From positions 1,178,001 through 1,242,000 of the forward strand of contig JAIUPT010000036.1 in assembly GCA_022315425.1 (NCBI GenBank): a stretch of 64,000 nucleotides of DNA. The letters run 5' to 3'. A program made the position numbers and the translations under genes. Positions 8,943 through 20,703 of the stretch are shown here, one piece after another. The DNA comes from Pseudevernia furfuracea (lineage: Eukaryota > Ascomycota > Lecanoromycetes > Lecanorales > Parmeliaceae). The notes under the pieces are model-generated. The model had not been told where the DNA came from. It did no database searches and worked only from the letters and a program-made list of their open reading frames with translations. The first letter of the stretch is position 1. Each line of letters begins with the position of its first letter.

Positions 8943-11900
8943 ATGCGACATGTCCTTGGATTCACCTCTTCAACGAATCCTATCTGTCTCCTCAAGTCCT
9001 CCTTCTCTCAGTACCGACCCGCGCTGCCCATATCAAGAAGCCGGTCCACATTTCCGAACCTGTCCTTCAGAAGGGAGAACAAGAAAATACCCGTACATTC
9101 TACGATCACAGACCAAGTCTCGCCAAAGAACTCAGGCACTATTGTCACCATCAACACCAACCAACCCGAGCCGTTATCCTCGACCAAGGTTAAGGACACA
9201 CAAAGGCTCTCACCTGCTCTGCCCCAAGAAGCTCCAGGTCCCGTCAAAGAGTCGCCTGAACCCCTGAATTCGTCCAAATTAGCGCCAAACCTCGACTTCG
9301 GGCCCAAGTACACCGAGAAACGCCCTCCTCATACCGTCAAACCCGCTGCCAAAAGCTCCAGGTCCTCCGAGGTCAAGCAAAAGGCAGACGAGAAAAGGTT
9401 TGAGGCATCAGAGGCTCAAAAAATAAGGTGGACAAAGCTAGACAAGACTTTCCCAAAAAGAAACCGGACAATCTTAGGTCCGGTTTTCAATCGTGAACAT
9501 TCTCCAAGCAGGAATACGGAGCCTTGTGACAGCAAAATGGGCTCCTACATTCAATTCATCACAACACCTACCTCAGATACCCCTGGCACAGCCCTGTACC
9601 TACACTTTGACGATAAACGATACATCATTGGAAATGCCCACGAAGGCCTACAACGAGCAAGTTTACAAGTAGGAGCGAAGATTTTTAGATCCAAAGACTT
9701 CTTTCTAACGGGAAGGACGGAATGGCAGTCGAACGGAGGTTTGATTGGATTGATTTTGACTCTTGCGGATGTCACAAAAGCAAGCGCCGCATCTAAGGTG
9801 GACATGGCCAGGCTGAAGTACGAGAACAAGATAAAGAGAAGGGAGGAAGAGGGCCGGAGACAGAAGAAGAATTTAGATGCGAAATCAGATGCTAGTCCAT
9901 CTCAAGCCACCCCTACGTCGGCAAGCACTCAATCTGTAGAGGAAGACTCAACAGTAAGACTCCATGGCGGGCCAAATCTTACTCACATGCTCGCTACTGC
10001 CAGATCATTCATCTTCAGAAAGGGCACGCCGCTCAAGGTCTTTGAACATATCGGAGAGCAGAAAGAGTTAGTGGACAATGCGGAGCGAGATTGGGAGCCC
10101 ACCTGGTCCGACAACAGGATCCAAGTATGGGCGATGCCAATTAACCCGCGCGTTTCGGAGCTCAACGAAGGCCCAAAACTAGATTCACCTCTGAAGCGGA
10201 GTCTGGGTGATTTCATGACAGGGCAGCGTCCTAGCCAGAAAGAAACCTTGGATCAGTGGTCTGTCCTCCCGATACCGCCAGAGGACCAGGAAAAACGAAA
10301 TCAGCAGATTCGCGAATTGGCTGTCTCGGAGATGTTCTCCTCAGCATGGAATCCCGACAACCTGATCGAAACGCCACTACGAGAAGTTAAGATGCCGGCA
10401 GTGGTCTTCGTTCGAGATGGAGTGACGAAAAAGCTGGAGCGGTATGATGGTCCAATGCCTGATGGCACTACACCTGTGCCAGACATCAACGTGTTGGTCC
10501 GCCAAGCCTGGCCCGGAGCTTTGCTTGATCATCTCCCTCCCACCAAGCGATCTTCAACCGCAATGTCATACATTATCCGAACTCACAAAATGAGAGGGAA
10601 ATTTAGGTCTGCTGCTGCTATAGAAAGGAATGTACCGCGAGGACCTTTATGGGCAGCCCTCACGAGAGGTTCCTCGGTGCAGTCGAGCGATGGTGTCACC
10701 GTTACACCCGACATGGTCTTAGAACCCAGTAAAGAAGGACCTGGTGTTGCGGTGATCGACCTACCGTCCAGTGATTACATCCATGATCTTGTCAATAGAT
10801 CAGAGTGGAGGGCTGAGACGGTTATGAGCGGTGTTGGGGCAGTCATCTGGATTCTCGGCCCTGGTGTCATCCAAGACCAGATACTCCTCAAATTCATCGA
10901 GGGTCAATCCGGCCTCCAGCATATTATCTCATCCCCTGAACAATGCCCAAACTACCTTTCCATGACTTCAGCAGCATTCATGGCCATCCAGCACAACCAA
11001 ATCGATCCAACACGATATGCTGTACCAGTCCATAGCAATGTTGTTCCATCAACGTCGGGAAAACCGTCCGACGCGACAGAGACGTTGGTCCAAGCATTGC
11101 CCAAGCTTTGTCAACCTGCTAGGAGAGGTCTTAGATTACAGCTTGCACCCAAATTTGGTATTACAAAGGAAGCAGTGAAGCATCCCCTCAACACAGCACG
11201 CGTTCTGCAAGAGATCTCTCAGGATGTCCTTAAGCTTTCACAAGCTGCCAGAAAAGAGATCAGCTCGCCTGCATTTCAGGCGCAAACACTCAGTCAGAAT
11301 CTCCATAGCCCCGATGCTGAGATCATATGCTTGGGTACTGGCTCAGCCTTGCCGTCTCAGCATCGCAATGTCTCGGCCACACTCTTACGAGTGCCTGGCT
11401 GCGGATCATATCTAATGGATTGTGGCGAGAACACACTTGGACAGCTGAAAAGGATGTATACAGCACCTCAACTCGCGGAGCTCTTACAGGATCTTAAGCT
11501 TATTTGGATCAGCCATTTGCACGCTGACCATCACCTTGGATTGACCTCTGTAATCAAGGCTTGGTACGAAGAAGTCCACGGCAAGGACGAGGTGAAGCGC
11601 CCAAAGCCAACGATAATGGAGTTGATGCTAGATCCTGCCAAGATCCTGGAAGACGGCAAGCGTCTTTTTATCGTTGGACATGCACACATGATGAGATGGT
11701 TGGAGGAATACTCGTCTGTTGAAGATTTTGGATATGATCAACTTGTGCCGCTGGCCTCTTCTGCTGTCAATATGCACGCTCTCGATGTTTGTAGCCTTGA
11801 GTGGGATGGCATCAATGTGGGATTCAACGCCTCGAAAGACCCCAAGGTGTATGTCTGATCTGTCATTTTCCTCAGCCTTGCTCGCTTCTCTAACAGAGAA

Positions 11901-12850
11901 TGTATTGACCCTTAGTGTATAGTAAATCCGCCATTCGCAAAGCCACTGGCCTCTCCAACCTTGTCAGCTGTCACGTCTCGCACTGTTACGGCGCTCAGGC
12001 AGTCTCCTTCACCTTTCCCACTGGATTCAAATTTTCCTACAGCGGCGACACCCGTCCCTCAAAAACCTTTGCAGAGATTGGAAAGCACTCTACGGTCCTC
12101 TTGCACGAAGCGACCTTTGATGACGAGCTCAAAGGCGATGCGATAGCCAAGAAGCATAGTACCACCAGCGAGGCCATCGGCGTTGGCGTTGCGATGGGAG
12201 CGCGGAGAGTGATTTTGACCCATTTCAGTCAGCGGTATCACAAATTTCCGAGCATGGGTACTCTAGACGCTCGTAGTGTCAAGTTGGAAGATGCGGAAGA
12301 TGTCGATGATCCGTCGGCGGGTATGGATATGCCTGTTGAAGAGTCAACACGCCCAGTCAAACCCCAGGCTATGATCGACCAAATCTTGGACAACTTAGAT
12401 AGGAAACCATCACAAACTCAAACCGAGTCAACGCCAGGCCTGCCCTCAGCATCCCCCACCGACACACGGGCCCAAACAACCGCCTCGAACCTCAACCCCA
12501 TCCGGCGCCCACAACCCAACGAGATGAAAATTGGCGTCGCATTCGACTACATGCGTGTTAAAGTCAGCGATATAATGCATCTCGAAAAATTCACACCCGC
12601 ACTGCGGGAGCTGTATAAAGGGATCTTAGACGAAGCAAAGGATAGCAGAAGTGCGAGAGAAGCCTTTTCAGACGACGAGGATGATGCGCTCAAGGAAGGG
12701 CAAGCCGGGAAAGTGGAGGACCTAGAGAAGAGGACCAAGGAGCAGAAGGCGGAGCAGAAGAGGAAGGGCCAGATTCGGGCCGCGAGGAAGCAGCAGGACA
12801 GTAAAGAGCGGTGGGACAAGGAGAAAAGTCCAAAGATGAGAGCTGTATAG
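8943..12850 (+). CDS. TRZ1: long-form tRNase Z (tRNA 3'-end endonuclease)
   Basis: The enzyme removes tRNA 3' trailers. One intron, 11849-11922 (GTATGT donor, TCTAAC-type branch site, TATAG acceptor), gives 3834 nt and 1277 residues. The N-terminal pseudo-catalytic half begins at Met199 with MGSYIQFITTPTSD, as in yeast Trz1, and continues through DFFLTGRTEWQSNGGLIG. The C-terminal catalytic half has CLGTGSALPSQHRN, the zinc motif SHLHADHHLG (from Ser857), FSYSGDTRPS, HEATFDDEL and HSTTSEA. The first 43 residues contain no acidic residue and are rich in Arg/Ser, as in a mitochondrial presequence. A basic charged tail follows the domain. Two forms, from Met1 (mitochondrial) and Met199 (nuclear), are inferred. 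Confidence 0.93.
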
Positions 12851-13435
12851 TAGTCAGTCGATTGTACAGGAAAAGTTCCCTGACCGTTGCCATTGTTTCT
12901 TTCTTTCTTGCCAAACATGCCTGTGAAGTACAAGACCCCCTGCTTTTGGGGGGATAAGCCCCATCCATGCTTCTTCGGGCAAACATAGCTACTACCTACC
13001 TAAACTACAGTAGCGAGTGTTGAAGGGAAAAAGTTCGAATCACCAATCCATTTGCCTCATGTTTTTCTTTTCTTTTCTTTGGGGGGGTAGCATATGCCCC
13101 GAACAATACACTACAACAAACAACTAGGTACTTTGGAGAATAGTCCCTACCGTGCTTAAAGATCGCCACGTTTGTTGTGGGGGTAAGATGCCGTACACAC
13201 ACACATATAAATAAATACCAACAAAACTTCACTCGAACATTTCAGCGCACTGATGGCACAAAAGGTTTGAGTGGAATCCATTCATCCTTCAGTTCATAGC
13301 TTCGGCTGAGGTGAAAATATCTCAAGGTGTTTCGTCCGAGCTTAGCTAGCTAGCTACCTTATCTATCTATCTTATCTTCTCTGTCGTCCAAACTTGTGAA
13401 TACCGCTCCCTGCTCAACGCCCGCTGCCTGCACCA
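12851..13435. other. intergenic between convergent genes
   Basis: This holds the 3' ends of TRZ1 (+) and the 2OG oxygenase (-). It has short low-complexity tracts: a TTTTC run with G7 at about 13065-13088, a CA run near 13196, and CTAG/CTAT repeats at about 13345-13375. No gene is seen. Confidence 0.6.
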
Positions 13436-16239
13436 CTAAAAGACCGGTCCGGGTCCCCCATCATAGACATCCTCCGGCTTGATATGAAACTCCCCCTTCC
13501 AGTGCTCCGACGAAGGGATATTCTCCGGCTTGATGTGTCGGCATGTGAGGCCGTAGCGGAGTTTGCCCTTTGGTGAAACGGCGTGCTGCTGAGTGTTAGC
13601 GTCTCCTCTCATAAATAAATACGTCTTGGCTGGTGATGATAGAGACACGTACCTCATATCTGGCCTGAAGGTCATGTCCGTGCATCACCACTATGTCGCC
13701 GTGCTTGAGCTCCATTGTCAGGATCGTCGGTGCGGATTTTTTGTTCTTGTCTTTCTTCAGTTGATCGAAGAGGGCGGCCTTGGCTACTTGGTATGCTTGA
13801 TAGCTTTCTTCGTGCTGTTCCTCTCCGTCTTCCTCCTGCTGCCGGGCTTTCATGAATAGCTTTGTGAGCTTCAGACGCTCTTTGTACAGGTGTGTTCCCC
13901 GCTCCACTTCTGCCATAGGATCGTAGTTTGTCGGTGTTAGATTTTTCAGACAGTAGTAGAACTTGCCCTTCATACGAATTGACATGGTTGCTTCGCCGCC
14001 AATGGAGAGGCTCACGACGGTCGGCCCGAGATCTTTTTCTCCGTCGTCGTGCCACTAGTGATGATTTGTTATTAGCAACAATAATAGAACAAGGGAGTAT
14101 CTGTGATATTACTTACGCCAATCTCCTGCTTCTCGAAGTAGCCGAGACAGAGCAGTTCATTGAACTGTTTATATGTGCCATCGTTCACGACCTTCTTTCC
14201 AGCCCAAGTCAAACGATTGACAACATTTGTGATTACTGGGGGCGCTTCACAAAAGCCTTTGGAGTTGACAGATACAACATATTTGTATGGCATGCCCTAT
14301 GTTTTATTAGCGTAATCATGGGTTGAATTGTGGATAACGCTTACATAGTTGATGGCGAAGTGTTTGACAAGCGACAGACCTTCCACTGCTTTGATATCAG
14401 TATCTTGTCCAATAGAATAGATGTTGATCAGACTTACCGGACGGATTCCCCATAGAGAACCTCTCCAGCCCCAGCTTCGACCCCTGCAAGGCCTCCAGTA
14501 TATCATTTGCCCCCCCGCGCTGACGGTTGATAGGAGCATTTGCGTGGAGATGAGATACAACGTTCCCGCCTGGGATGTCGTAGGTAGATTGACGCCAGAA
14601 GCCGGGCCACTCTGTCTCACGCTTGGTGACAGGAGCCACAAAATTGTCCCACGATATGGCATGCCCTTCGAACTCGAACCTGTGTTTCTCAACCAAGGAT
14701 TCAGGAGGAAAGACCGTGTGCTTGACTGTGCACTCGAAGTCACAAGCTTCGTTGGAACACTTCCATTCATCCCATTTTGTCCGCGAATTGCACCTCCCGC
14801 ACTTCGAACAAATCATACCCTTCCAGCACGCAAGAGTTGTTTCCCCGTTGAGATCGGGGACGTTGGAGTCGGCTAAGAGTGGCGCTTGCTTGATAGAGAA
14901 TGATGGAGCGATATGGCTCGGCCACTTGCTTCGCTGGTTCCACCAGACCGGATTGTATGTCAGGTCGGTGCAGATTTTTCCATCAATCAGGAAGTGTTCC
15001 TCGCAGTGGTCGTTCAAGCACAACCACCCTGCAAGGTAGACCTGCGACCATGATTGGTTGCAAGACGTGCAAGTGTCGCAACGCGCTTTCGTGGTATAGT
15101 CACGGTCTGCTGGGGGCACTGGTGAGTCTTTCGCAGCATACCAGCTTGGCTCCTGCAGATTGATCTTCTGATGACGTATTCTGCTGACGTTCTTGCCTTC
15201 AACTTTCTCGGACCATATGTAGTCCACCATGGCATGGCCTGCGACATTGTACCGGTGCGGCATCCTGCTCGGGGAATGGGCGTTCTTGGAGCCTGTACGA
15301 TAGTCAGCTTTGCTTCCGCTTGAGCCTTACTGGATTGGACTGACCGATGATGAGAATGGTTGGCAAGTTATATTCCTTGCTCTTCATAAAGCTCTGGACA
15401 TTTGCCCCAGAAAGGGTCTGATCCTTGTCTTGCTCCATCTTCCCAGTATTTTCGTTTAGCTTGTAGCTACCGCTACTGCAGTTGAAGTCAGCATCCAGAA
15501 GATCAGCTACCGAACTTCGATCTTACAATCTGGAGATGGAAATTTCGCCATCCATATACCCTCGCTCATCGTTGTCGTTGTCGAGCAGCCAGCCATAGCC
15601 ATATCCTTTGGAGTGATAGGTTCCCGATTTAAAAGACTGAAAGTATTGCAGGGATTCGCACAAGCTCTGACGGTCCTGAAGCAAGGTCAGCTCTGGACGC
15701 GCGGCTTCTGGAGGAGAATGGCCTACATCCGCCCACACTTCGGGCATTCCCCGTGGTTCAGGCAAGGATTTTTGGATGTTTGCTGCTGTCGCTCTGGACT
15801 CAGCTTTCTCTGTGGCGGTTTGTCTCCGCTGTCTCTTCGGCGGGTCGGCAGCGCTCTGCGTGTCTGATTCAGATTCATCGAGGTCTAGAGCTTTGCTCAA
15901 AGGCGCCTTCTGCCTCTTTGAATTGCCGTTGGTTGATCCAGAAGAACCAGCAAGTTTCCTCGGGGCTCGAGCCAATAGAGTGCGCAGAATTTCAATGTTT
16001 GAAGCGTTGGCGAAATTGAATCTGGCTATTCCGTGATTTTGCAGTTCATCTCCGAGCATTTGACTACTCCCACTGCTGACGCTTCCCTCATGTCCGTATC
16101 GCACAGTCTGTTTTCGGTTGCGAGTCTCGTATCTTGGTGTGACCTCATTGGCCTCAGATGCATGTATCCCTGAGTTGGCTGGTGTACCAGCTGCTTTGGC
16201 TGAACTTGTGAACATGGTATCTTCTAATAGGAACATCAT
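13436..16239 (-). CDS. 2-oxoglutarate/Fe(II) oxygenase with cysteine-rich zinc-binding-like region
   Basis: Seven exons: 16239-15527, 15475-15345, 15292-14438, 14388-14345, 14296-14117, 14054-13653 and 13585-13436. They sum to 2475 nt (824 residues). The N-terminal about 200 residues are basic, Ser-rich and probably disordered. The middle has paired Cys motifs (CDTCTSC, CLNDHC, CSKCGRC, CSNEAC). The C-terminal double-stranded beta-helix has the iron ligands WHDDGE (about 643-645) and a distal His in MHGHDLQ (about 766-768), then KLRYGLTCR with the 2OG-binding Arg. This layout resembles fungal AlkB-like oxygenases fused to zinc-binding regions; nucleic-acid demethylation is plausible but not shown. 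The start could also be ATG 16215 (MFTSSAKA). Introns are 48-67 nt. Confidence 0.85.
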
Positions 16240-16728
16240 TAGCTGTTACTTGCATGGGATGATCATGCACAAGACCACGTGGCAGCTTAAGGATGGGAGT
16301 GTAATGTCAAGTGTGGTGAGTAGGGATTAAGGTGAGAAACGGGAAGTGATAGTTATGCGGGGTAAAAGCTGCAAAACACTCAAACCCACTCTTCACTAAG
16401 AAAGTGGCCTTGGCAACTCCAGGAATTGCAATCTGTAATAGCTTGCTAGACTCTGTGACTCTTCAGATCGGGACTGCGCGTAACAGTAGCAACAACGGTA
16501 GAATTGGAGGATGATGAGCGAGGAGGATAGTGCAACTTACGCTTTGATTTTCACAGTCTTTTTGAGGTCGACTTCGTAGAATTGTGCAGAATTTTCGAGA
16601 TTAGCAACAAATGATGTAGATGCACCGGGATGCCAAAGGTAATTGTGCTTCTTGAAGTCGGTGACTGTTTGCAAAGGCTGAGTTGGGAGAATGTAACAGA
16701 TGTGTAGATTTTGAGAGGAAGAGCGAAT

Positions 16729-16911
16729 GCAGATGTGCTTTTTGAAACAGTTGATCAGTGGCTTGTGACGAAGTTCGACTTGGGAAGATGTAATGCTGAA
16801 GGAGGTACTGGGAGGAAGAGCGGATGTGTGCTGCTTGAAATTGATGGTCAGTGGTGTGTATCGAAGTTCGATTTGGAAAGTTGTAATGAAGAAGGAGGTG
16901 CCGGGAGGAAG
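16729..16911. repeat. two tandem units of about 91 bp, diverged
   Basis: GCAGATGTGCTTTTTGAA (from 16729) is matched about 91 bp later by GCGGATGTGTGCTGCTTGAA. The similarity runs through GAAGTTCGACTTGG / GAAGTTCGATTTGG to GGAGGTACTGGGAGGAAG / GGAGGTGCCGGGAGGAAG. The duplication also shows up as a repeat in the minus-strand translation. Confidence 0.75.
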
Positions 16912-16989
16912 GGGGTTTTTATAGAAGAGGGTGCCAGTGATGAAGGAGGAAGGAAGACAAGTTCTGTGCACAGGTATGCTTCATTCTAG

Positions 16990-17500
16990 AGTAGCTATGA
17001 AGTCAAACGCGAGATGAAGCTGGCCACTGCAGTGACTTTAGATGGGGAATGAAGGCGGACACAGCAGTGATGTCGAACTCAGAAGTGAAGCCAAACACTT
17101 TACGGACTTTAGATAGGTGAATAAATAAAGCCGAAACCTGCAGGGATATTGGACGTAAAAGTGAAGTCGGTCACTGCAGTGACATCAGACACAGAGGTGA
17201 AGCCAAACGCTTTGGAGGTGCAGTGATGCATAACCTGAATTTAGGCCAAACGAGGAGTGACGTAAGCACTGAAATGACTTCAGACGCACAGTGACTCACC
17301 CCAGAGAGTGATGTCAAACGGGCAGTGAAGTCAAACATAGTGTGAAGGTAATGCCAAACGGGCAGTGAAGTCAAACATAGTGTGAAGGTAATGCCAAACG
17401 GGCAGTGAAGTCAAACATAGTGTAAAGGTGATGCCAAACCGGCAGTGAAGCAAAGTATAGCAATGAAGCAAAATACGGCAGTGAAGGATAGCACACTTGC
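16990..17500. repeat. degenerate AGTGAAG...CAAAC minisatellite with a clean 40-bp core array
   Basis: From 17315 to about 17454 there are 3.5 copies of a 40-bp unit starting CAAACGGGCAGTGAAGTC (starts at 17315, 17355, 17395 and 17435). Around it, from about 16990, sequences such as GCAGTGACTT, AGAAGTGAAGCC and AAGCCAAACGC recur irregularly. This suggests older, decayed units of the same family. Confidence 0.8.
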
Positions 17501-17607
17501 ATCACATACCTGTTATGCCGTCGGCCCATCCATCCATTCATTCCCTTGCATATATCTATTTCTTTTTTTATATTTAGCATAAGATATAAAGCTATAAAAT
17601 GTTGTTC

Positions 17608-17843
17608 CTGATTATGCTATGTCAGGTTGACCAAGTTTGGTTCTTCTGGGCTAGCTTTTATACTTCCTGATTACACCATGTCACACTGGTCAAGGTTGCT
17701 CTCCTAGCCCAAATGGCTATGTCACTCCTGATTGCACCATGTCACACTGGTCAAGGTTGCTCTCTTAGCCCAAATGGCTATGTCACTTGACTGCCCTTCA
17801 CTAAGAATATCTTCACTGGTAGGCCATCTTCACTAGTAGGCCA
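17608..17843. repeat. 61-bp tandem repeat followed by a 17-bp duplication
   Basis: Two nearly identical 61-bp units start CCTGATTACACCATGTCACA (17666) and CCTGATTGCACCATGTCACA (17727). A more diverged unit precedes them at 17608. At 17810-17843 the 17-mer TCTTCACTGGTAGGCCA is repeated with one change. Confidence 0.8.
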
Positions 17844-17979
17844 TGTGATGAGAGGGTCGAGTGACAGTACCATCTAGGCCCTGCTTCTTCACAACCCCTA
17901 GTTCTTTGCGCCTCTGGCCTAATGGTGAATATGACAAAGCTGTGTGCTCTCTCATAATGGGCTAGCTACTAGGTAAAAT

Positions 17980-18173
17980 AGGGGCTGTAGCGGTAAAAGT
18001 CCGTTGAAGGGAGTATGGCCTCTTGCAGCGTGGATCGGCACCTGAAAAATGGCAACTGTATCGGTACAAGGTCCGCTAAAGCATGCAAATTGGAAGCTGC
18101 TGAAGCTGACATGGCCCCTTGTAGCAGGCTCGCTGCCAGGGGAAATTGGAATTGTATCCGTGCAAGGCTATGT
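17980..18173. repeat. diverged repeat units with about 97-bp spacing
   Basis: Segment 18011-18076 (TATGGCCTCTTGCAGC ... GTATCGGTACAAGG) is matched at 18108-18173 (CATGGCCCCTTGTAGC ... GTATCCGTGCAAGG). A partial related piece, TGTAGCGGTAAAAGTCCG, precedes at about 17987. Confidence 0.65.
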
Positions 18174-19246
18174 AGAGATTGAAATGATCAGTATCAGAAA
18201 CAAAGATTTGGATCCACGAGACGCTTTGCTCGAAGCGGTCCTTCACGTGCGTTGTCAATCTCCTCGAGTTTGTCCAAGTTAGATGGGACACTATGGAAGG
18301 CTGCTAACAGGTTTTCAGGAGATGACAGCTTGGGTACAATACTGGCAGAGTACGGTTCGATGCACCACATATGGAGGAAATCCAAACTAAGCATTCTGAG
18401 GTAACTATGGATTTGTAGGTCAAATTTCTCCCTCTGGCATGCGTTGCACACCGTCTTCCTTGTTCGGACTCCCTCTGAGTTTGAAGAAACTCCAGTCCAA
18501 CAGAACTGGAAATAAGTGGGCGGCATCGTACACAAGTTTTTTTGACACAGCGGCATAGCTGAGGATGCTGCCTGACCAACTTGAAGACCATGATATCCTC
18601 TCCTCGAGTGCGTAGGAATAGCTTCTCGAACAGAGATTCTGCAGCGTACTGGCAACGTGTTTTACGCACCAGTCTGGCGATCTTGTGCCTGAAGGGTGAG
18701 TCCGTCGGGCAGTCACATAAGGAGCTCTAGTAATCTGAAGGAAGGCGGAAGCGATACCGCCTGCAAATGATGTACCTTGCACAGTGTGGTCGGACAACTG
18801 GGCTGGAGCTGCTGAGAAGATGTCCGTCAGGGACATTTTGTGTTATTCAACTGCGCATGAGAAGGTGCGATGAGCAAAGTGGCAATTGCCAATCGCACAG
18901 GGCGGAGAATTTAGCGCGTCGCCAAGCCACTGGGCGAGCAGGGGCCAATGTGGTCGATGCTCGAAAGGCTGTTCATCGCGGGCGATGCCCGTACAGTCTA
19001 CCATCTCGAAGCGTACTGATCTTTCTACCTCTGTCTATAACTTACGGGTACTTGTAAAGTCGGCTATGCACGAACGCTCCAGAATCTCTAGCTGCTAATC
19101 TTCAGTCCACCAGGGCCGTGCCCCTAGAGAACCAGCGTATCACGACCAAGACATAAAAAAAGGATATCTTCGACTTGAATTTAGGGTTTCATGGGTCTCA
19201 AGAATGTAAATGATATCTAGATAAACGTTCTTACTCCATCACGTTC

Positions 19247-20317
19247 CTATACGGCTTCCCCTCTATCACGCCAGTCCCCTCTCGTCAGCTCCCCTTTCGC
19301 CCTTCTCACCTCTTCCTCCAAACCTGCCTCCCCAGGAAAGAATGGTAAAACCCTCTCCCATTCGTCAAGCGCGAATTCGCCTTCTCTCGCATGGATAACA
19401 GCGCGAGCCAACATTCGCGCCCAAAGCCTCTCACACTGATCATCACTACACAAGGAGAGTATAAAACCAGGGCCCTGGTGCAGCGCAAAGTCAATTTCCT
19501 CACTGGTGCCGTGCCTCCTGGTGTTTCTCGGAATTCCTATGAAGAGATATTCTTGAACCCATATCAGGTCGATGCATTGGTTTCGCGAGAGAGAATTTAG
19601 ATACGTTTGCCGTGCTGCCGCCAATATAGAGAAATACCTTAAGAATTCGACGACGTTGGATCTAGGTTTGAGAGTGCCCACGTAGAGCGAAAGGATATGA
19701 GCGTTGACATCTGCTGGAGACGGAGATGCAGGGTCGGCCTTGGTCGTGGATGTGGTCAAGCGTGAGAAGAGGCGCCCAAGCCATCCCTGGCGGCTAGGAG
19801 GTGAGGGTGGGGATACGTAGCTAGGCAGTGGTTCAGATTCGTCGAAGAACTGTCTGATATCGTTCAGAGTCCAGAGAATCAGAATGGCGCGAGCACAGCG
19901 TCCGAGAAAGGCGGGGTATAATGAAGTGGGCTTGAGGATCGGTGTCTCTGCGTTTCTTCTACCTGGTATCTCGGCGCGACCTGCCTCCGCGTAACAATCA
20001 AGATTTTTATTAGCACGGCGAGCGAGCGTATGGGCCTTCGGGAGGCGGGACAGTGTTTTGAGATAGAAGTTCTTTTGGAGGCAGTCTATGTCGGGAGCGC
20101 GCCAATCTATGTCAGTCGCGAATTGTCGCTGAGCGATGGATCTGATGATGGATCTCTGGTGGGTCAAAACGAGGGCATTGATTGGGAAAGAGACAGGGCG
20201 GATGGAAAGGACGTTACTTGGATCGAGATGGCTGATGATACTGAGTGCGATTTCGGGGATTTGAAGAGGTGTAAGGGTTGTTTTTTCCATTTCCGATACG
20301 TGTTGTAAGTAATTCAT
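19247..20317 (-). CDS. F-box-like protein
   Basis: A single-exon frame of 356 residues, starting at an ATG at 20317 (a second Met is at residue 10). Residues about 15-45 (PLQIPEIALSIISHLDPSN) fit a fungal F-box-like helix start, which would link the protein to SCF ubiquitin ligase adaptors; this is inferred from a short motif. The rest is helical with a Pro/Ser-rich linker (SPPSPPSRQGWLGRLFSR). The C-terminal half (SLYVGTLKPRSNVVEFLRYF, WVQEYLFIG) has no family I can name. No disruption is seen. Confidence 0.6.
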   Translation of the reverse strand: MNYLQHVSEMEKTTLTPLQIPEIALSIISHLDPSNVLSIRPVSFPINALVLTHQRSIIRSIAQRQFATDIDWRAPDIDCLQKNFYLKTLSRLPKAHTLARRANKNLDCYAEAGRAEIPGRRNAETPILKPTSLYPAFLGRCARAILILWTLNDIRQFFDESEPLPSYVSPPSPPSRQGWLGRLFSRLTTSTTKADPASPSPADVNAHILSLYVGTLKPRSNVVEFLRYFSILAAARQTYLNSLSRNQCIDLIWVQEYLFIGIPRNTRRHGTSEEIDFALHQGPGFILSLCSDDQCERLWARMLARAVIHAREGEFALDEWERVLPFFPGEAGLEEEVRRAKGELTRGDWRDRGEAV

Positions 20318-20703
20318 ATCTTCCTCGTTGCCTAGCGAGTCTACAGTAGGAGAGTAGGTAGAAACCGAGCAAGCTAAGATCTACGGCAATCCATAGAGTA
20401 GAACCATCCTCGCCACCGGGTCAACATCGGAACTAGATGGTCCGTATGACTTGCCGTAGCTCTTCGCGTACAAGATTGCCAGCAAAAGTTGTGCATAGAG
20501 AGAAGCTCAAGACCCCAAATCCGCACAAGCAAATTAGCAGACAAAGTGGCAATTTCAGAAGCTTCCATTTTATTGCCATCCCAGCGGCTTTGCTCGCTGT
20601 TCTTCCGCCTGGGAAGAGGCTTTTTCTTCAACTACAGGTTCACGCTGAATATAGCGGGTTTCAGCAAACAAGAAGAGATCATAAGTACTGCACCCTAGTC
20701 CAG
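20318..20703. other. short intergenic region
   Basis: 386 bp between two minus-strand genes: the 5' side of the F-box-like gene and the 3' end of the 476-codon gene. No feature was recognised. Confidence 0.5.

Larger units (their letters stand above)
16240..19246. other. 3-kb gene-free region rich in tandem repeats
   Basis: No intact gene is seen. Minus-strand frames at 16537-16971 and 18194-18836 are open but are explained by, or overlap with, the repeats. The three frames at 18194-18836 look like pieces of one decayed Cys-containing reading frame that I do not recognise. Individual repeats are listed separately. Confidence 0.6.

Noticed and set aside
1..16239. SRA-YDG reader plus 2OG oxygenase as a functional DNA-modification cluster
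   Set aside because: The genes are 12 kb apart with three unrelated conserved genes between them; kept only as an inference to test, not as a system.
16537..16971. 144-codon minus-strand frame with internal repeat
   Set aside because: Its repeat is explained by the diverged 91-bp DNA duplication. No signal or family was seen.
17312..17460. Regular 40-bp array considered as a CRISPR
   Set aside because: Units are contiguous with no unique spacers, and the genome is eukaryotic; it is a minisatellite.
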